A stretch of DNA of 64,000 nt from JBBDIK01 sp040880465 (GTDB lineage Bacteria > Actinomycetota > UBA4738 > JBBDHU01), in contig JBBDIK010000011.1 in the NCBI GenBank assembly GCA_040880465.1, positions 62,001 through 126,000 on the forward strand, written 5' to 3'. Positions 40,715 through 48,799 of this stretch are shown here, piece by piece (the stretch's first letter is position 1; each line of letters starts with the position of its first letter). The notes under the pieces were generated by a model, which worked only from the letters and a program-made list of their open reading frames with translations, was not told the origin of the DNA and did not search any database. Both the position numbers and the translations under genes were made by a program.

Positions 40715-42189
40715 TGGCCGTTAAGGGATTCGCCTGGGCCGGGGAGCCCCTCGAGCCGCTCTCGAAGGAGCAGGAGCAGCTCGTCCACGAGCGTTCGCTC
40801 GACGTACTCCAGCGGATCGGCGTCAGCACCACGAACGACCGGACCCTGAAGATCATGGCCGAACAAGGGCAGGACGTCGACTTCGAGGAACGCCGGATCC
40901 GGTTCGACCCCGCGTTCGTGGAGCAGCAGATCGCCCTCGGGCGGGGCTACTACACGCTCGGCGCCCGCGACCCCGAGAACGACCTCGTCCTCGACGGGCG
41001 CCATGGGTACATCTCCTCTGAAGGGTGCCTGGCCGAGATCTACGACCCCGCGATCGGCGATCGCCGCTACTCCTCGAAGGAGGACCTCGAGGCGATGACG
41101 CGCCTGTCGGACGCGCTGCCCCAGATCGCGTTCCTCTGGCAGCCGGTCTCGGCCAACGACAAGATCGTCCCCGTTCGTCCGATGCACGAGACACACGCGC
41201 AATGGAGCAACACGACGAAGCACATCCAGCAGATGACCGCCGTGGACCCCTTCAACGCCCGGGGCATCCTGGAGATGGCGACCGTCGTGGCCGGCAGCGC
41301 CGAGGCGCTCCGTGAGCGGCCGCTGATCTCGAACTTCCAGTGCGCGATCAGCCCGCTGCATTGGGACGACGGACCGGTCGACGCGATCGAGCTGCTCGGC
41401 CAGGCCGGTATCCCCGTCGGGCTGGTCTCCATGCCGCTGCTGGCGGCAACCTCGCCGGCCTCCGTCGCCGGGACCCTGGTGCTCGCGAACGCGGAGATCC
41501 TGTCCGGCATGGTGATCCAGCAGACGCTGGTTCCAGGAGCGCCGACCTTCTACACCTGTTACGCGACCACGATGGACATGAACAGCGGCGCCCTCAACAA
41601 CGGCTGGGGACCCGAGGACCTGACGTTCGAGATCGCCGGCGGCCAGATGGCGCGTCGGTACGGGGTTCCGTCCTCCTCGGGGATCCTCGCTACGGGCGCC
41701 AAGCAGTCGGACTGGCAGGCCGGGATGCAGACGGCGTTCTCGGCGTTCGAGAAGGCGGTTTCGCCATCGGACATGCTCTCGGGGGCGGGCTCCTACAACG
41801 GATCGGCCGTCTTCTCGGCCGTTCAGATGATCCTGGACTGCGAGGTCTCGGACATCGCCATGCGCTGGGCCGAGGGGTACTCGTTCGACGCCGAGCAGCT
41901 GGCGGTCGAAGTCATCGAGCACGTCGGCCCCGGCGGGCATTTCCTCGGCGAACCCCACACCCTGCAGCACATGCGTGACTTCTGGCGCTCCAAGGTCATG
42001 AACCGCCTGACCTGGGAAGATTGGGACGCGGCGGGACGACCCGAGCCGTGGAAGGCCGCGGAAGCCGAGGTCCAGCGGATCCTCGCGGAACACGAACCGG
42101 AGCCGCTCCCCGAGGACGTCACGAAGGAGCTCGATCGCATCATGGATGCGTACGAGGCCGAGGCGATGGAGAACATGGAGGACGACTGA
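40714..42189 (+). CDS. MttB-superfamily methyltransferase 3 (non-pyrrolysine)
   Basis: The 491-residue product shows the same landmarks as mttB2: RSLDVLQRIGVSTTNDRTLKIM, GARDPENDLVLDG, PVRPMHETHAQWSNTTKHIQQMTA, PGAPTFYTCYATTMDMNSGAL, DWQAGMQTAFSAFEK and GPGGHFLGEPHTLQHMRDFW. It has no in-frame TAG. It is translationally coupled on both sides: its ATG overlaps the mttB2 stop and its stop overlaps the corrinoid protein start. This coupling marks it as a direct partner of that corrinoid protein. The duplication with mttB2 could give two substrate ranges or two unlike subunits of one enzyme. Confidence 0.9.
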   Translation: MAVKGFAWAGEPLEPLSKEQEQLVHERSLDVLQRIGVSTTNDRTLKIMAEQGQDVDFEERRIRFDPAFVEQQIALGRGYYTLGARDPENDLVLDGRHGYISSEGCLAEIYDPAIGDRRYSSKEDLEAMTRLSDALPQIAFLWQPVSANDKIVPVRPMHETHAQWSNTTKHIQQMTAVDPFNARGILEMATVVAGSAEALRERPLISNFQCAISPLHWDDGPVDAIELLGQAGIPVGLVSMPLLAATSPASVAGTLVLANAEILSGMVIQQTLVPGAPTFYTCYATTMDMNSGALNNGWGPEDLTFEIAGGQMARRYGVPSSSGILATGAKQSDWQAGMQTAFSAFEKAVSPSDMLSGAGSYNGSAVFSAVQMILDCEVSDIAMRWAEGYSFDAEQLAVEVIEHVGPGGHFLGEPHTLQHMRDFWRSKVMNRLTWEDWDAAGRPEPWKAAEAEVQRILAEHEPEPLPEDVTKELDRIMDAYEAEAMENMEDD

Positions 42190-42842
42190 TGGCCACCGAA
42201 GAACAGATGTATGAACAGCTCAACAAGGGACTCAACGACGGCGACGAGGCCAAGTCGCTCGAAGCCACGCACTGGCTGGTCGACAACGGCGTCAACCCCG
42301 TCGAGATCCTCGAGGAAGGCATGGCGAAGGCCATGTTCATCCTCGGCGAACGCTGGAAGCGCGGCGAGGTCTTCCTCCCTGAGGTGGTCGTCTCGGCCGA
42401 GGTCTTCAAGAAGTGCAACGCGATCGTCGAGCCCGAGCTGGCCAAGATGGGTGAGGCCAAGGCCTCCTCGCTGGTCGTCATGCTCACGGTGAAGGGCGAC
42501 CTCCACGACCTGGGCAAGAACATGGTGGGCGCGATGCTCAAGACCTCAGGCTTCGAGGTGCACGACCTCGGCAAGGACGTTCCCACCGACAAGGTGATCG
42601 CTGCCGTCGAGGAGCTCAAGCCCGCCATCGTGGGGATGTCGGCGCTGCTGACGACCACGGTCCCGCAACAGCAGGTCGTCATCAAAGCCCTCAAGAAGAA
42701 CGGGCTGCGCGACAAGGTCAAGGTCATGGTCGGTGGCGCTCCCGTAACCCAGGAGTGGGCCGATCAGATCGGCGCCGACGGCTACGCGCCCAGCGCTCCG
42801 GAGGCCGTCGAGATGGCGAAGCAGTTGATAGGCAAGGCCTAG
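42189..42842 (+). CDS. Corrinoid (B12-binding) methyl-carrier protein, MtbC/MtgC-like
   Basis: The 217-residue protein carries methyl-cobamide between the MttB enzymes and the folate methyltransferase. Residues 1-90 are the helical cap domain (NPVEILEEGMAKAMFILGERWKRGEVFLPEVVVSAEVF). The B12-binding motif is G103-D104-L-H106-D-L-G109, where H106 is the lower cobalt ligand, followed by a Rossmann-like domain with VGMSALLTTTVPQQ and KVMVGGAPVTQEWADQIGADGYAP. The length fits the family. The ATG overlaps the mttB3 stop. It is the only corrinoid protein gene in the window and must serve all four MttB proteins if they are all active here. Confidence 0.95.
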   Translation: MATEEQMYEQLNKGLNDGDEAKSLEATHWLVDNGVNPVEILEEGMAKAMFILGERWKRGEVFLPEVVVSAEVFKKCNAIVEPELAKMGEAKASSLVVMLTVKGDLHDLGKNMVGAMLKTSGFEVHDLGKDVPTDKVIAAVEELKPAIVGMSALLTTTVPQQQVVIKALKKNGLRDKVKVMVGGAPVTQEWADQIGADGYAPSAPEAVEMAKQLIGKA

Positions 42843-42936
42843 GCAAGCCGCCCGAAACAGGTTGCGCTGTGGGCAACTTCGTCTCGAGCACGGGGAGCTG
42901 CCGGGGGGATGATGGATCCGCTCGCGGTCAGATGCT

Positions 42937-42951
42937 GTGACCCGAGGTCAC
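42937..42951. promoter_or_regulatory. Dyad GTGACC-CGA-GGTCAC upstream of the folate methyltransferase
   Basis: A perfect 15-bp interrupted palindrome lies 109 bp before the TTG start of the next gene, in the 218-bp gap that separates the mttB2-mttB3-corrinoid unit from the methyltransferase-activator unit. It resembles GntR or CRP half-site spacing, but the regulator is unknown. TAAGAT at 42992-42997 is a candidate -10 box. Confidence 0.3.
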
Positions 42952-43060
42952 GCTTCGTCATTCGAGGGGGTTCTCACACCCATGAACACCAGGTAAGATG
43001 GGCCTCCGGGTTCCCGGAACCAAGTTGACTTGAAGTCATAGAAGCCACGGGAGGAACGAG

Positions 43061-43933
43061 TTGGCAGAGACGATCCTTGAGGGGACGAACGGTCGCCAGA
43101 CCGTCATCGGCCCCGGACATCCGTTCGTCATCATCGGCGAACGCATCAACCCGACGGGTCGCGAGAAGCTCGGCGACGAGTTCGTGGCCGGCGAGTTCTC
43201 CCGGGCGCAGACTGACGCGATCGCACAGGTTGAAGCCGGAGCCACCGTTCTGGACATCAACGCGGGGATCCCCGGCAAGGACGAAACCGGGATGCTCTGC
43301 AGGGCGATCGAAGCCGTACAAGAGGTCGTGGACGTCCCGATCTGCATCGACTCCTCGACGTTCGAGTGCCTGGAGCCCGCCCTTGAGACCGTCAAGGGCA
43401 AACCGATCCTGAACTCGGTGACCGGCGAGGACGAGCATCTCGAGAAGGTCCTCCCGCTGGTCAAGCGATTCGGCGCAGCCGTCATCGGCATGGCCCACGA
43501 GGACTCGATCGAGCAGGACCCCGAGTTGCGGTTCAAGGCCGCCAAGAAGATCGTCCAGAAAGCCGAGGATCACGGCATCCCGCGTGAGGACGTGCTCATC
43601 GACCCACTCGCCATGCCGCTCGGCGGGATCCCCCAATCCGGTGAGATCCTGTTCTCGATCTGCCGCCGGATCCGCGACGAGCTGGACATCAATATGTCGT
43701 GCGGAGCGTCGAACATCTCGTTCGGACTCCCCGACCGGCACGGTATCGACGCCGCGTTCCTGCCCATGCTGATGATGGTGGGGATGTTCGCATCGATCAC
43801 CAATCCGCTCGCCCACCACGTGCGTCGGGCGGTCTTGGCCGGCGACGTGCTGCTCAACACCGACACGATGTCCGTGCACTGGATCAAGTACTTCCGCGAA
43901 CGCGCGGCGGCGATGGCCGACACCGAGGGATAG
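43061..43933 (+). CDS. Methyltetrahydrofolate:corrinoid methyltransferase (MtgA/AcsE-like)
   Basis: The 290-residue protein has the pterin-binding TIM barrel of the MtgA/AcsE/MetH family. The N-terminus GERINPTGREKLGDEF, ATVLDINAGIPGKDE (the D-x-N-x-G turn that holds folate), VPICIDSSTFECLEPAL and NSVTGEDE are all present, then IDPLAMPLGG and SCGASNISFGLPDR. It would move the methyl group from the corrinoid protein to tetrahydrofolate. The TTG start follows GGGAGG by 6 bases. It opens the second unit with the activator and is not fused to other domains. Confidence 0.93.
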   Translation: MAETILEGTNGRQTVIGPGHPFVIIGERINPTGREKLGDEFVAGEFSRAQTDAIAQVEAGATVLDINAGIPGKDETGMLCRAIEAVQEVVDVPICIDSSTFECLEPALETVKGKPILNSVTGEDEHLEKVLPLVKRFGAAVIGMAHEDSIEQDPELRFKAAKKIVQKAEDHGIPREDVLIDPLAMPLGGIPQSGEILFSICRRIRDELDINMSCGASNISFGLPDRHGIDAAFLPMLMMVGMFASITNPLAHHVRRAVLAGDVLLNTDTMSVHWIKYFRERAAAMADTEG

Positions 43934-43958
43934 CGAGCGCCCGGAGAGAGGCACGCGG

Positions 43959-45800
43959 TTGAAGAAAGTCGAGGTCACCTACCAGCCCAGCGGCAAGGTC
44001 GCGCATGTGCCCGAGGGCACAACGGTCTTCAACGCCGCTCACTGGGCCGGCCTGCCGATCGAATCCAGCTGCGGCGGGCGCGGCACCTGCGGCAAGTGCA
44101 GCGTCCAGGTCCTCGAAGGCGACTTCGCACCGACCCCGGCCGACGCCCGCCATCTGACCGAGGCCCAGGTCGACGAAGGCTGGCGGATCTCCTGCCAGGC
44201 CGTCATCAACGGCGACGCGCTCTGTGACGTCCCTCGCCTCATCTCCAACCCGAAGGCCGCCACGATGGGCGTCAACCGCTTCGTGCTGCTCGAGCCGAAC
44301 GTCTGGAAGGGCGTCGTCGACATGACGCCGCCCACCCTCGAGGACGCACGGAGCCACGTGCGCCGGGTCCTCGACTTCCTCGAAGAAGAGGGTTGGGAAG
44401 CGAAGGTCGACACGGCCGTCTACGGTCCGCTGGCGAACCTGATGACCCAGGTCGCTGAAGGGGACATCGATCAGATCACGGCCGTGACGGTCGAGGATCA
44501 CTTCATCGCGGTGGAGGAGGGCGACACGACCGGCGAGATGTATGGCGTCGCCCTGGACATCGGGACCACGACCGACGTCGCCACCCTCATCGATCTGCGC
44601 ACCGGCGGCGCCGCGGCGGTCGCTTCTTCCATCAACCGCCAGGCCTCGTTCGGCGGCGACGTGATCGCCCGGATGGCGCACGCCATGAAGGGTGAGGAGC
44701 AGATCGAACAGCTCCGCGAGGCGGTGGTCGAGACCATCAACGACCTGCTCGACCAGGTCTACGCGGAGGCCGGCGTCATGCGGGACCGCACCTACGAGAT
44801 GGTCGTCGTCGGGAACGCCACGATGCTGCACCTGTTCCTCGGGGTCCGGCCGGATTCGATCGCCGTCTCCCCGTTCACGTCCACGTTCCTCGAGCCGCTG
44901 AACCTGCGGGCAACCGACGTCGGGGTCAACATCCACCCGCAGGGCCGCGTGCAGCTGTTCCCGTCCCTCGGGGCCTACGTGGGCGCCGACCTCGTCGGGG
45001 ACGTGGTCGCCACCGGGCTCGCGCGCGAGGACACCAAGCGGCTCATCGTCGACGTCGGAACCAACGGCGAGATCATCATCGGCTCCGCGGACCGGATCAT
45101 CGGCACCGCTGCACCGGCGGGCCCCGCGTTCGAGGGCGCCGAGATCCTGCATGGGATGCGCGCCACGGACGGCGCCATCGAGGGGATCACGCTGGGCGAC
45201 GATGTCGAGCTGCAGATCATCGGCGGCAACGACCTGGAGGCGAAGGGTCTGTGTGGTTCAGGTCTCATCGATGCGGTCGCGCAGCTACGCCTCGTGGGGA
45301 TCATCAACGAGAAGGGTGGCTTCAAGAGCCCCGAGGACCTCGCCGGGCATCCACTGGCGGACCGGGTCACCGAGCACGAGGGCATCAAGGCCTTCCGCTT
45401 CGCAGAGCACGTCCTGCTCACCCAGAAGGACATCCGCGAGATGCAGTTCGCCAAGGGAGCCATCGCGACGGGCGTCGAGACGGCGATGCGCGAGATCGGC
45501 TGGTCCGCCGGCGACCTCGACGAGGTGTGCCTCGCAGGCTCCTTCGGCAGCTACATCAACCCCGAGAGCGCGAAGATCATCGGCCTGGTCCCGGCGGTCC
45601 CGGTCGAGAAGATCAAGGCCATCGGCAACGCCGCCAGCGAAGGTGCGAAGATGGCGCTCATGTCGTTCCGCGAACGTGAGGTGGCGTTCGAGCTCCCGAC
45701 CTGGATCGAGTACCTGGAGCTGTCCGGGGTCGAGGACTTCAACGACCGTTTCATCCAGAACCTCGGCTTCCCCGAACTCGAGGCGGTCTCGAGCCCATGA
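43959..45800 (+). CDS. Corrinoid reductive activator (2Fe-2S and ASKHA domains, RACE/RamA-like)
   Basis: The 613-residue protein uses ATP to return inactive Co(II) corrinoid to Co(I). Residues 1-95 are a plant-type 2Fe-2S domain with C38, C44, C47 and C79. A linker follows, and residues about 195-600 form an ASKHA nucleotide-binding domain (YGVALDIGTTTDVATLIDL, VVVGNATMLHLFLG, VDVGTNGEIIIG and GLCGSGLIDAVAQL). This domain order is that of reductive activases of corrinoid enzymes (RamA has different clusters). The TTG start has GGAGAG 12 bases upstream. The stop overlaps the DUF1638 start (ATGA). Its electron donor is not encoded in the operon. Confidence 0.93.
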   Translation: MKKVEVTYQPSGKVAHVPEGTTVFNAAHWAGLPIESSCGGRGTCGKCSVQVLEGDFAPTPADARHLTEAQVDEGWRISCQAVINGDALCDVPRLISNPKAATMGVNRFVLLEPNVWKGVVDMTPPTLEDARSHVRRVLDFLEEEGWEAKVDTAVYGPLANLMTQVAEGDIDQITAVTVEDHFIAVEEGDTTGEMYGVALDIGTTTDVATLIDLRTGGAAAVASSINRQASFGGDVIARMAHAMKGEEQIEQLREAVVETINDLLDQVYAEAGVMRDRTYEMVVVGNATMLHLFLGVRPDSIAVSPFTSTFLEPLNLRATDVGVNIHPQGRVQLFPSLGAYVGADLVGDVVATGLAREDTKRLIVDVGTNGEIIIGSADRIIGTAAPAGPAFEGAEILHGMRATDGAIEGITLGDDVELQIIGGNDLEAKGLCGSGLIDAVAQLRLVGIINEKGGFKSPEDLAGHPLADRVTEHEGIKAFRFAEHVLLTQKDIREMQFAKGAIATGVETAMREIGWSAGDLDEVCLAGSFGSYINPESAKIIGLVPAVPVEKIKAIGNAASEGAKMALMSFREREVAFELPTWIEYLELSGVEDFNDRFIQNLGFPELEAVSSP

Positions 45801-46468
45801 CTACCGGCACTCGGGCCAGCGACGGACACACCGCGGCCGGAGATGCCCGCCCGGAGAACCGACCCACGGTCAGTTTGCTGACGTGCGGGGCCCTCTCAAA
45901 GGAGGTGCTCGAAGTCGTCGAGCGTCGCGGCTGGGACATCGACATCCACGGCGTTTCGGCCCTGCACCACCTGGATCCGCCCAAGATCGCGCGCGACGTC
46001 GACCGCAAGCTCGCCGACCTGACCCAGCGCTACGAACGGGTCGTCATCGTCTACGGGGACTGCGGAACCGGCGGCGCGCTCGACTCGGTCATCGCGAAGT
46101 ACCCGGCCGCCCGCCCAGCCGGCGTTCACTGCTACCAATGGTTCCTGCAAGAGGATCCGCAGGACATCGTCGACAACCGGACCGGGACGTACTTCCTCAC
46201 CGACTGGCTGATCCGCAACTGGGATCTGGCGGTGATGAAGGGCCTGGGACTCGACCGGTACCCGCAACTCAAGGACGTGTACTTCGGGAACCTGACGGAC
46301 GTGCTATATCTGCGCCAGAGCGCCGAGCCGAACGCCGAACTGGAGGCCAAGGCCCGCGAGATCGCCTCGTACATGGGCCTTGCCATCGAGGTCAAGGACA
46401 CGGGCGTCACCCCCCTGGAAGCACTACTCGTACCTCTCGTGGAGGAAGATGCCGATGTTCACGCCTGA
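45797..46468 (+). CDS. DUF1638 protein
   Basis: The 223-residue protein has the DUF1638 pattern: LLTCGALSKEVLEVVERRGW, then SALHHLDPPKIARDVDRKLADL, VIVYGDCGTGGALDSVI and a central cysteine-containing HCYQWFLQEDP. Genes of this family are often found beside MttB-type methyltransferases; their function is not known. The D-C-G-T-G-G loop could bind a metal or nucleotide. It is coupled to the activator upstream (4-bp overlap), and the next MttB gene starts inside its 3' end, so it is fully embedded in the pathway operon. Confidence 0.85.
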   Translation: MTTGTRASDGHTAAGDARPENRPTVSLLTCGALSKEVLEVVERRGWDIDIHGVSALHHLDPPKIARDVDRKLADLTQRYERVVIVYGDCGTGGALDSVIAKYPAARPAGVHCYQWFLQEDPQDIVDNRTGTYFLTDWLIRNWDLAVMKGLGLDRYPQLKDVYFGNLTDVLYLRQSAEPNAELEAKAREIASYMGLAIEVKDTGVTPLEALLVPLVEEDADVHA

Positions 46469-47903
46469 TGACGCACCGAAGGTCCTGACGGAGGAGCAGC
46501 TCGACACGATCCACGAACAGGCGTTGACGATCCTCGAGGACGTGGGGATGGACATCCTCTGGGACCCGGCCCTCGAACTCCTCGGCGCGGAGGGGAACAA
46601 GGTCGAGGGCACGCGCGTGCGCTTCGACCGCGCGTGGCTGATGGAGATGGTGGCGAAAGCCCCCACGACGTTCTCCGTACGCCCCCGGAATCCGGAGAAC
46701 GAGATCATGGTTGGCGATGGGAGCCTCGTGCTCCTTCCGGTCGGGGGTTCGCCCTTCGTCTCCGATCTGGACCGAGGCAGGCGAAGCGGCACGATCGCCG
46801 ACCACGACGAACTGATCAAGCTCGCTCACGCGACCGACATCATCACCTGCCTGCAGAGCGCGACGGTCGAGGCGCAAGACCTGCCGGTCATGACGCGGCA
46901 CATGGACATGGACTATTCGATCCTGCGGAACTCTGACAAGGCCTATGTCGCCTACGGCGGCACCGGGTACAAGGTCCGCGACAGCATCGAGATGGCCGCC
47001 ATCGCGTGCGGCGGGCGTGCCGCCATCGAGGAGATCCCGGGCACCATGGTCGTGATCAACCCGATCAGCCCGCTGGTGTGGGATGAGCGGATGTCCGACG
47101 CACTGATCGCGACGGCCGAGGCCAACCAGGGTCTGATCGTGACCCCGTTCCTGCTGGCCGGAGCGACCGCCCCGGTCTCGATCTCGGGCTCGCTCTCGAT
47201 CCAGGTCGCGGAGGCCCTCTCCGGGACGGCGATCGCCCAGGCCGTTCGGCCAGGAACGCCGTGCATGTACGGCTCGTTCTTCACGCCGCTGGACATGCGT
47301 ACCGGCGCTCCGGCGTTCGGCTTGCCGCAGGGCGTCCTGGGAACGCTTGCTGGCGCCCAGCTCTCGCGACGGTACGGCCTTCCGTACCGCGGCGGCGGGG
47401 CCCTCGCGTCGGGCAACGCCGTCGACGGACAGGCAGCGTCCGAGAGCGCGAACTCCCTCTGGGCGACGTTCCTCGCGGCGAGCGACTTCGTCCTGCACGC
47501 GGCCGGCTGGCTGGAGGGCGGACTGACCGCATCGTTCGAGAAGTTCGCGCTGGACGTGGAGATGTGCAGGGAGTTCCTCAAGACCAAGGAGGGCATCGGG
47601 TTCACCGACGAGGAGCTCGCACTCGATGAGATCGAGCACATGGGCCCGGCCGGCATGTACCTGGAATCTGCCCACACGATGGGCCACTTCCGCGAATGGC
47701 TCTACATGAGCCCCCTGTTCACGACTCCGGACTTCAACACGTGGCAAGCGATGGGCGAAGAAGGACTCGACCGGCGCGCGAACGCGATGTGGAAGCAGAT
47801 CCTCGAGTCCTACGAGGACCCCGGGATCGACGACGCCGTCGACGAGGAACTCCGCGAGTTCATCGCCAAACGCAAGGAGGAAACGGTCGACGACGACGAG
47901 TGA
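46455..47903 (+). CDS. MttB-superfamily methyltransferase 4, divergent branch
   Basis: The 482-residue protein keeps the MttB fold (EQALTILEDVGMDILWDPALELLG, RPRNPENEIMVGDG, NPISPLVWDERMSDALIATAEA, GTPCMYGSFFTPLDMRTGAP, then GPAGMYLESAHTMGHFREW). It differs clearly from the other three: the D-W-x-x-G segment becomes GNAVDGQAASESANSLW, and the NTTKH loop is absent. It has no in-frame TAG. It therefore likely has a different substrate. The ATG at 46455 is used because GGAGG lies 9 bases upstream; an ATG two codons earlier is possible. It begins inside the DUF1638 3' end. Confidence 0.88.
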   Translation: MFTPDDAPKVLTEEQLDTIHEQALTILEDVGMDILWDPALELLGAEGNKVEGTRVRFDRAWLMEMVAKAPTTFSVRPRNPENEIMVGDGSLVLLPVGGSPFVSDLDRGRRSGTIADHDELIKLAHATDIITCLQSATVEAQDLPVMTRHMDMDYSILRNSDKAYVAYGGTGYKVRDSIEMAAIACGGRAAIEEIPGTMVVINPISPLVWDERMSDALIATAEANQGLIVTPFLLAGATAPVSISGSLSIQVAEALSGTAIAQAVRPGTPCMYGSFFTPLDMRTGAPAFGLPQGVLGTLAGAQLSRRYGLPYRGGGALASGNAVDGQAASESANSLWATFLAASDFVLHAAGWLEGGLTASFEKFALDVEMCREFLKTKEGIGFTDEELALDEIEHMGPAGMYLESAHTMGHFREWLYMSPLFTTPDFNTWQAMGEEGLDRRANAMWKQILESYEDPGIDDAVDEELREFIAKRKEETVDDDE

Positions 47904-47915
47904 CATGATGTTCCG

Positions 47916-48149
47916 GTGAGTCCATTCCCGACGGACCCCGACGTCTCGACCGTTCATCTCGGCGCGTTCACCCACGAACACGCCGACGAGATCGCCGGCA
48001 AGCTCGAGGGGGCCGGCATCTCGTGGTGGTACAAGCAGCCGGGGTTCATCAGCCAGATCTGGGAGATGGGCCAGGTTCACCTCTTCGTCGACCGCGACCG
48101 GCTGACGGATGCTCAAGCGTTCGCTCGCGAGGTGCTCGGCGAGGGCTAG
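47916..48149 (+). CDS. Small DUF2007-like protein
   Basis: The 77-residue product has the short alpha/beta pattern of DUF2007 signalling proteins: VHLGAFTHEHADEIAGKLEGAGISWWYKQPG, then HLFVDRDRLTDAQAFAREVL. The GTG start lies 12 bp after mttB4, so it ends the operon. No ribosome-binding site is clear. It may sense or bind something in the pathway; its role is unknown. Confidence 0.65.
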   Translation: MSPFPTDPDVSTVHLGAFTHEHADEIAGKLEGAGISWWYKQPGFISQIWEMGQVHLFVDRDRLTDAQAFAREVLGEG

Positions 48150-48237
48150 GGCGAGACGCAGCGGCCCTCCCCATCACCACAAGCCTCAGCGCCGAGACCA
48201 GCTCAGCCGGCCCCGGCGCCCAGGGAAGTGAGCCCTG

Positions 48238-48438
48238 TTACGCGGCTTCGCGCTTCTTGCGCTTTCCGCGCGGTGTGTAGCTGTGCACGGGTTCGTGCTG
48301 CCAGCAGAAATCCCAACGGTTGTACATCGACAGCTTGGTCCCGCAGCCAGGCGCCGCGCAGACCCGATCGTCGGTGTACGTGCGGTTGGGCCGCGGGAGC
48401 GACCGGACGTGCACGCCTCGGTAGACCGATTCTGCCAT
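48238..48438 (-). CDS. Small Cys/His zinc-binding-like protein
   Basis: The 66-residue basic protein contains CAAPGC...NRWDFCWQHEP, a C-x4-C-x(about 13)-C-x2-H arrangement that could bind one zinc. Flanking residues are basic (RSLPRPNRTYTDDR and a terminal GKRKKREA), which suits nucleic-acid contact. Similar short proteins occur in actinobacteria without a known function. AGAGGAG lies 10 bases upstream of the ATG. It is a stand-alone gene. Confidence 0.6.
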   Translation of the reverse strand: MAESVYRGVHVRSLPRPNRTYTDDRVCAAPGCGTKLSMYNRWDFCWQHEPVHSYTPRGKRKKREAA

Positions 48439-48799
48439 CGTTTCTCTCCTCTTCGAGAGGTATCGGCCCCCCCGGGCGACTCCTGAGCCCCGTGAGGACC
48501 TTCTTCACAGTGTTCGAACACCGGAGGCGTCCGGTTCGTTCCCAGGACGAGAAGGAAACCTCTGCAGGCATCGCACCTTCGGGAACGTGCGGAGGCGCAG
48601 AAGCGGACGTTTCCGCAGCTCAGAGCCCATCTTCGGTTGGGCGGCCAACAGGACGATCGGCGGCGGCGATCCGAGGCCTGTCCCAGGAAGCGACCGAGTC
48701 GGCGTTGTTCGCGACCTTCCTGAGTGTCAGGAATCTGACACCTCGCTCGCAGGCGTACGCGGCCGTCGCCCTTACAAAGGCCTTTCCGACTCCTTGCCC
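48439..48799. other. 361-bp intergenic region with one dyad
   Basis: No convincing gene is found here on either strand. The only clear structure is the interrupted palindrome GTGTCAG-GAAT-CTGACAC (48724-48741). It lies near the 3' end of the enoyl-CoA hydratase gene and could be a terminator-like hairpin without a T tail or a regulator site. No promoter is assigned. Confidence 0.4.

Noticed and set aside
40675..42093. Long minus-strand frame opposite mttB3, and similar ones opposite mttB4 (46407-48116) and other genes
   Set aside because: Composition is that of a complement of high-GC coding DNA; the plus-strand proteins have clear family landmarks.
42843..43060. Cobalamin riboswitch in front of the folate methyltransferase, or upstream of mttB1
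   Set aside because: No B12-box-like conserved core or the expected long-range pairing could be found in this gap or in 37261-37514.
37515..47903. Pyrrolysine-containing methylamine methyltransferase
   Set aside because: None of the four MttB frames has an internal TAG and no pyl genes were seen in the window.
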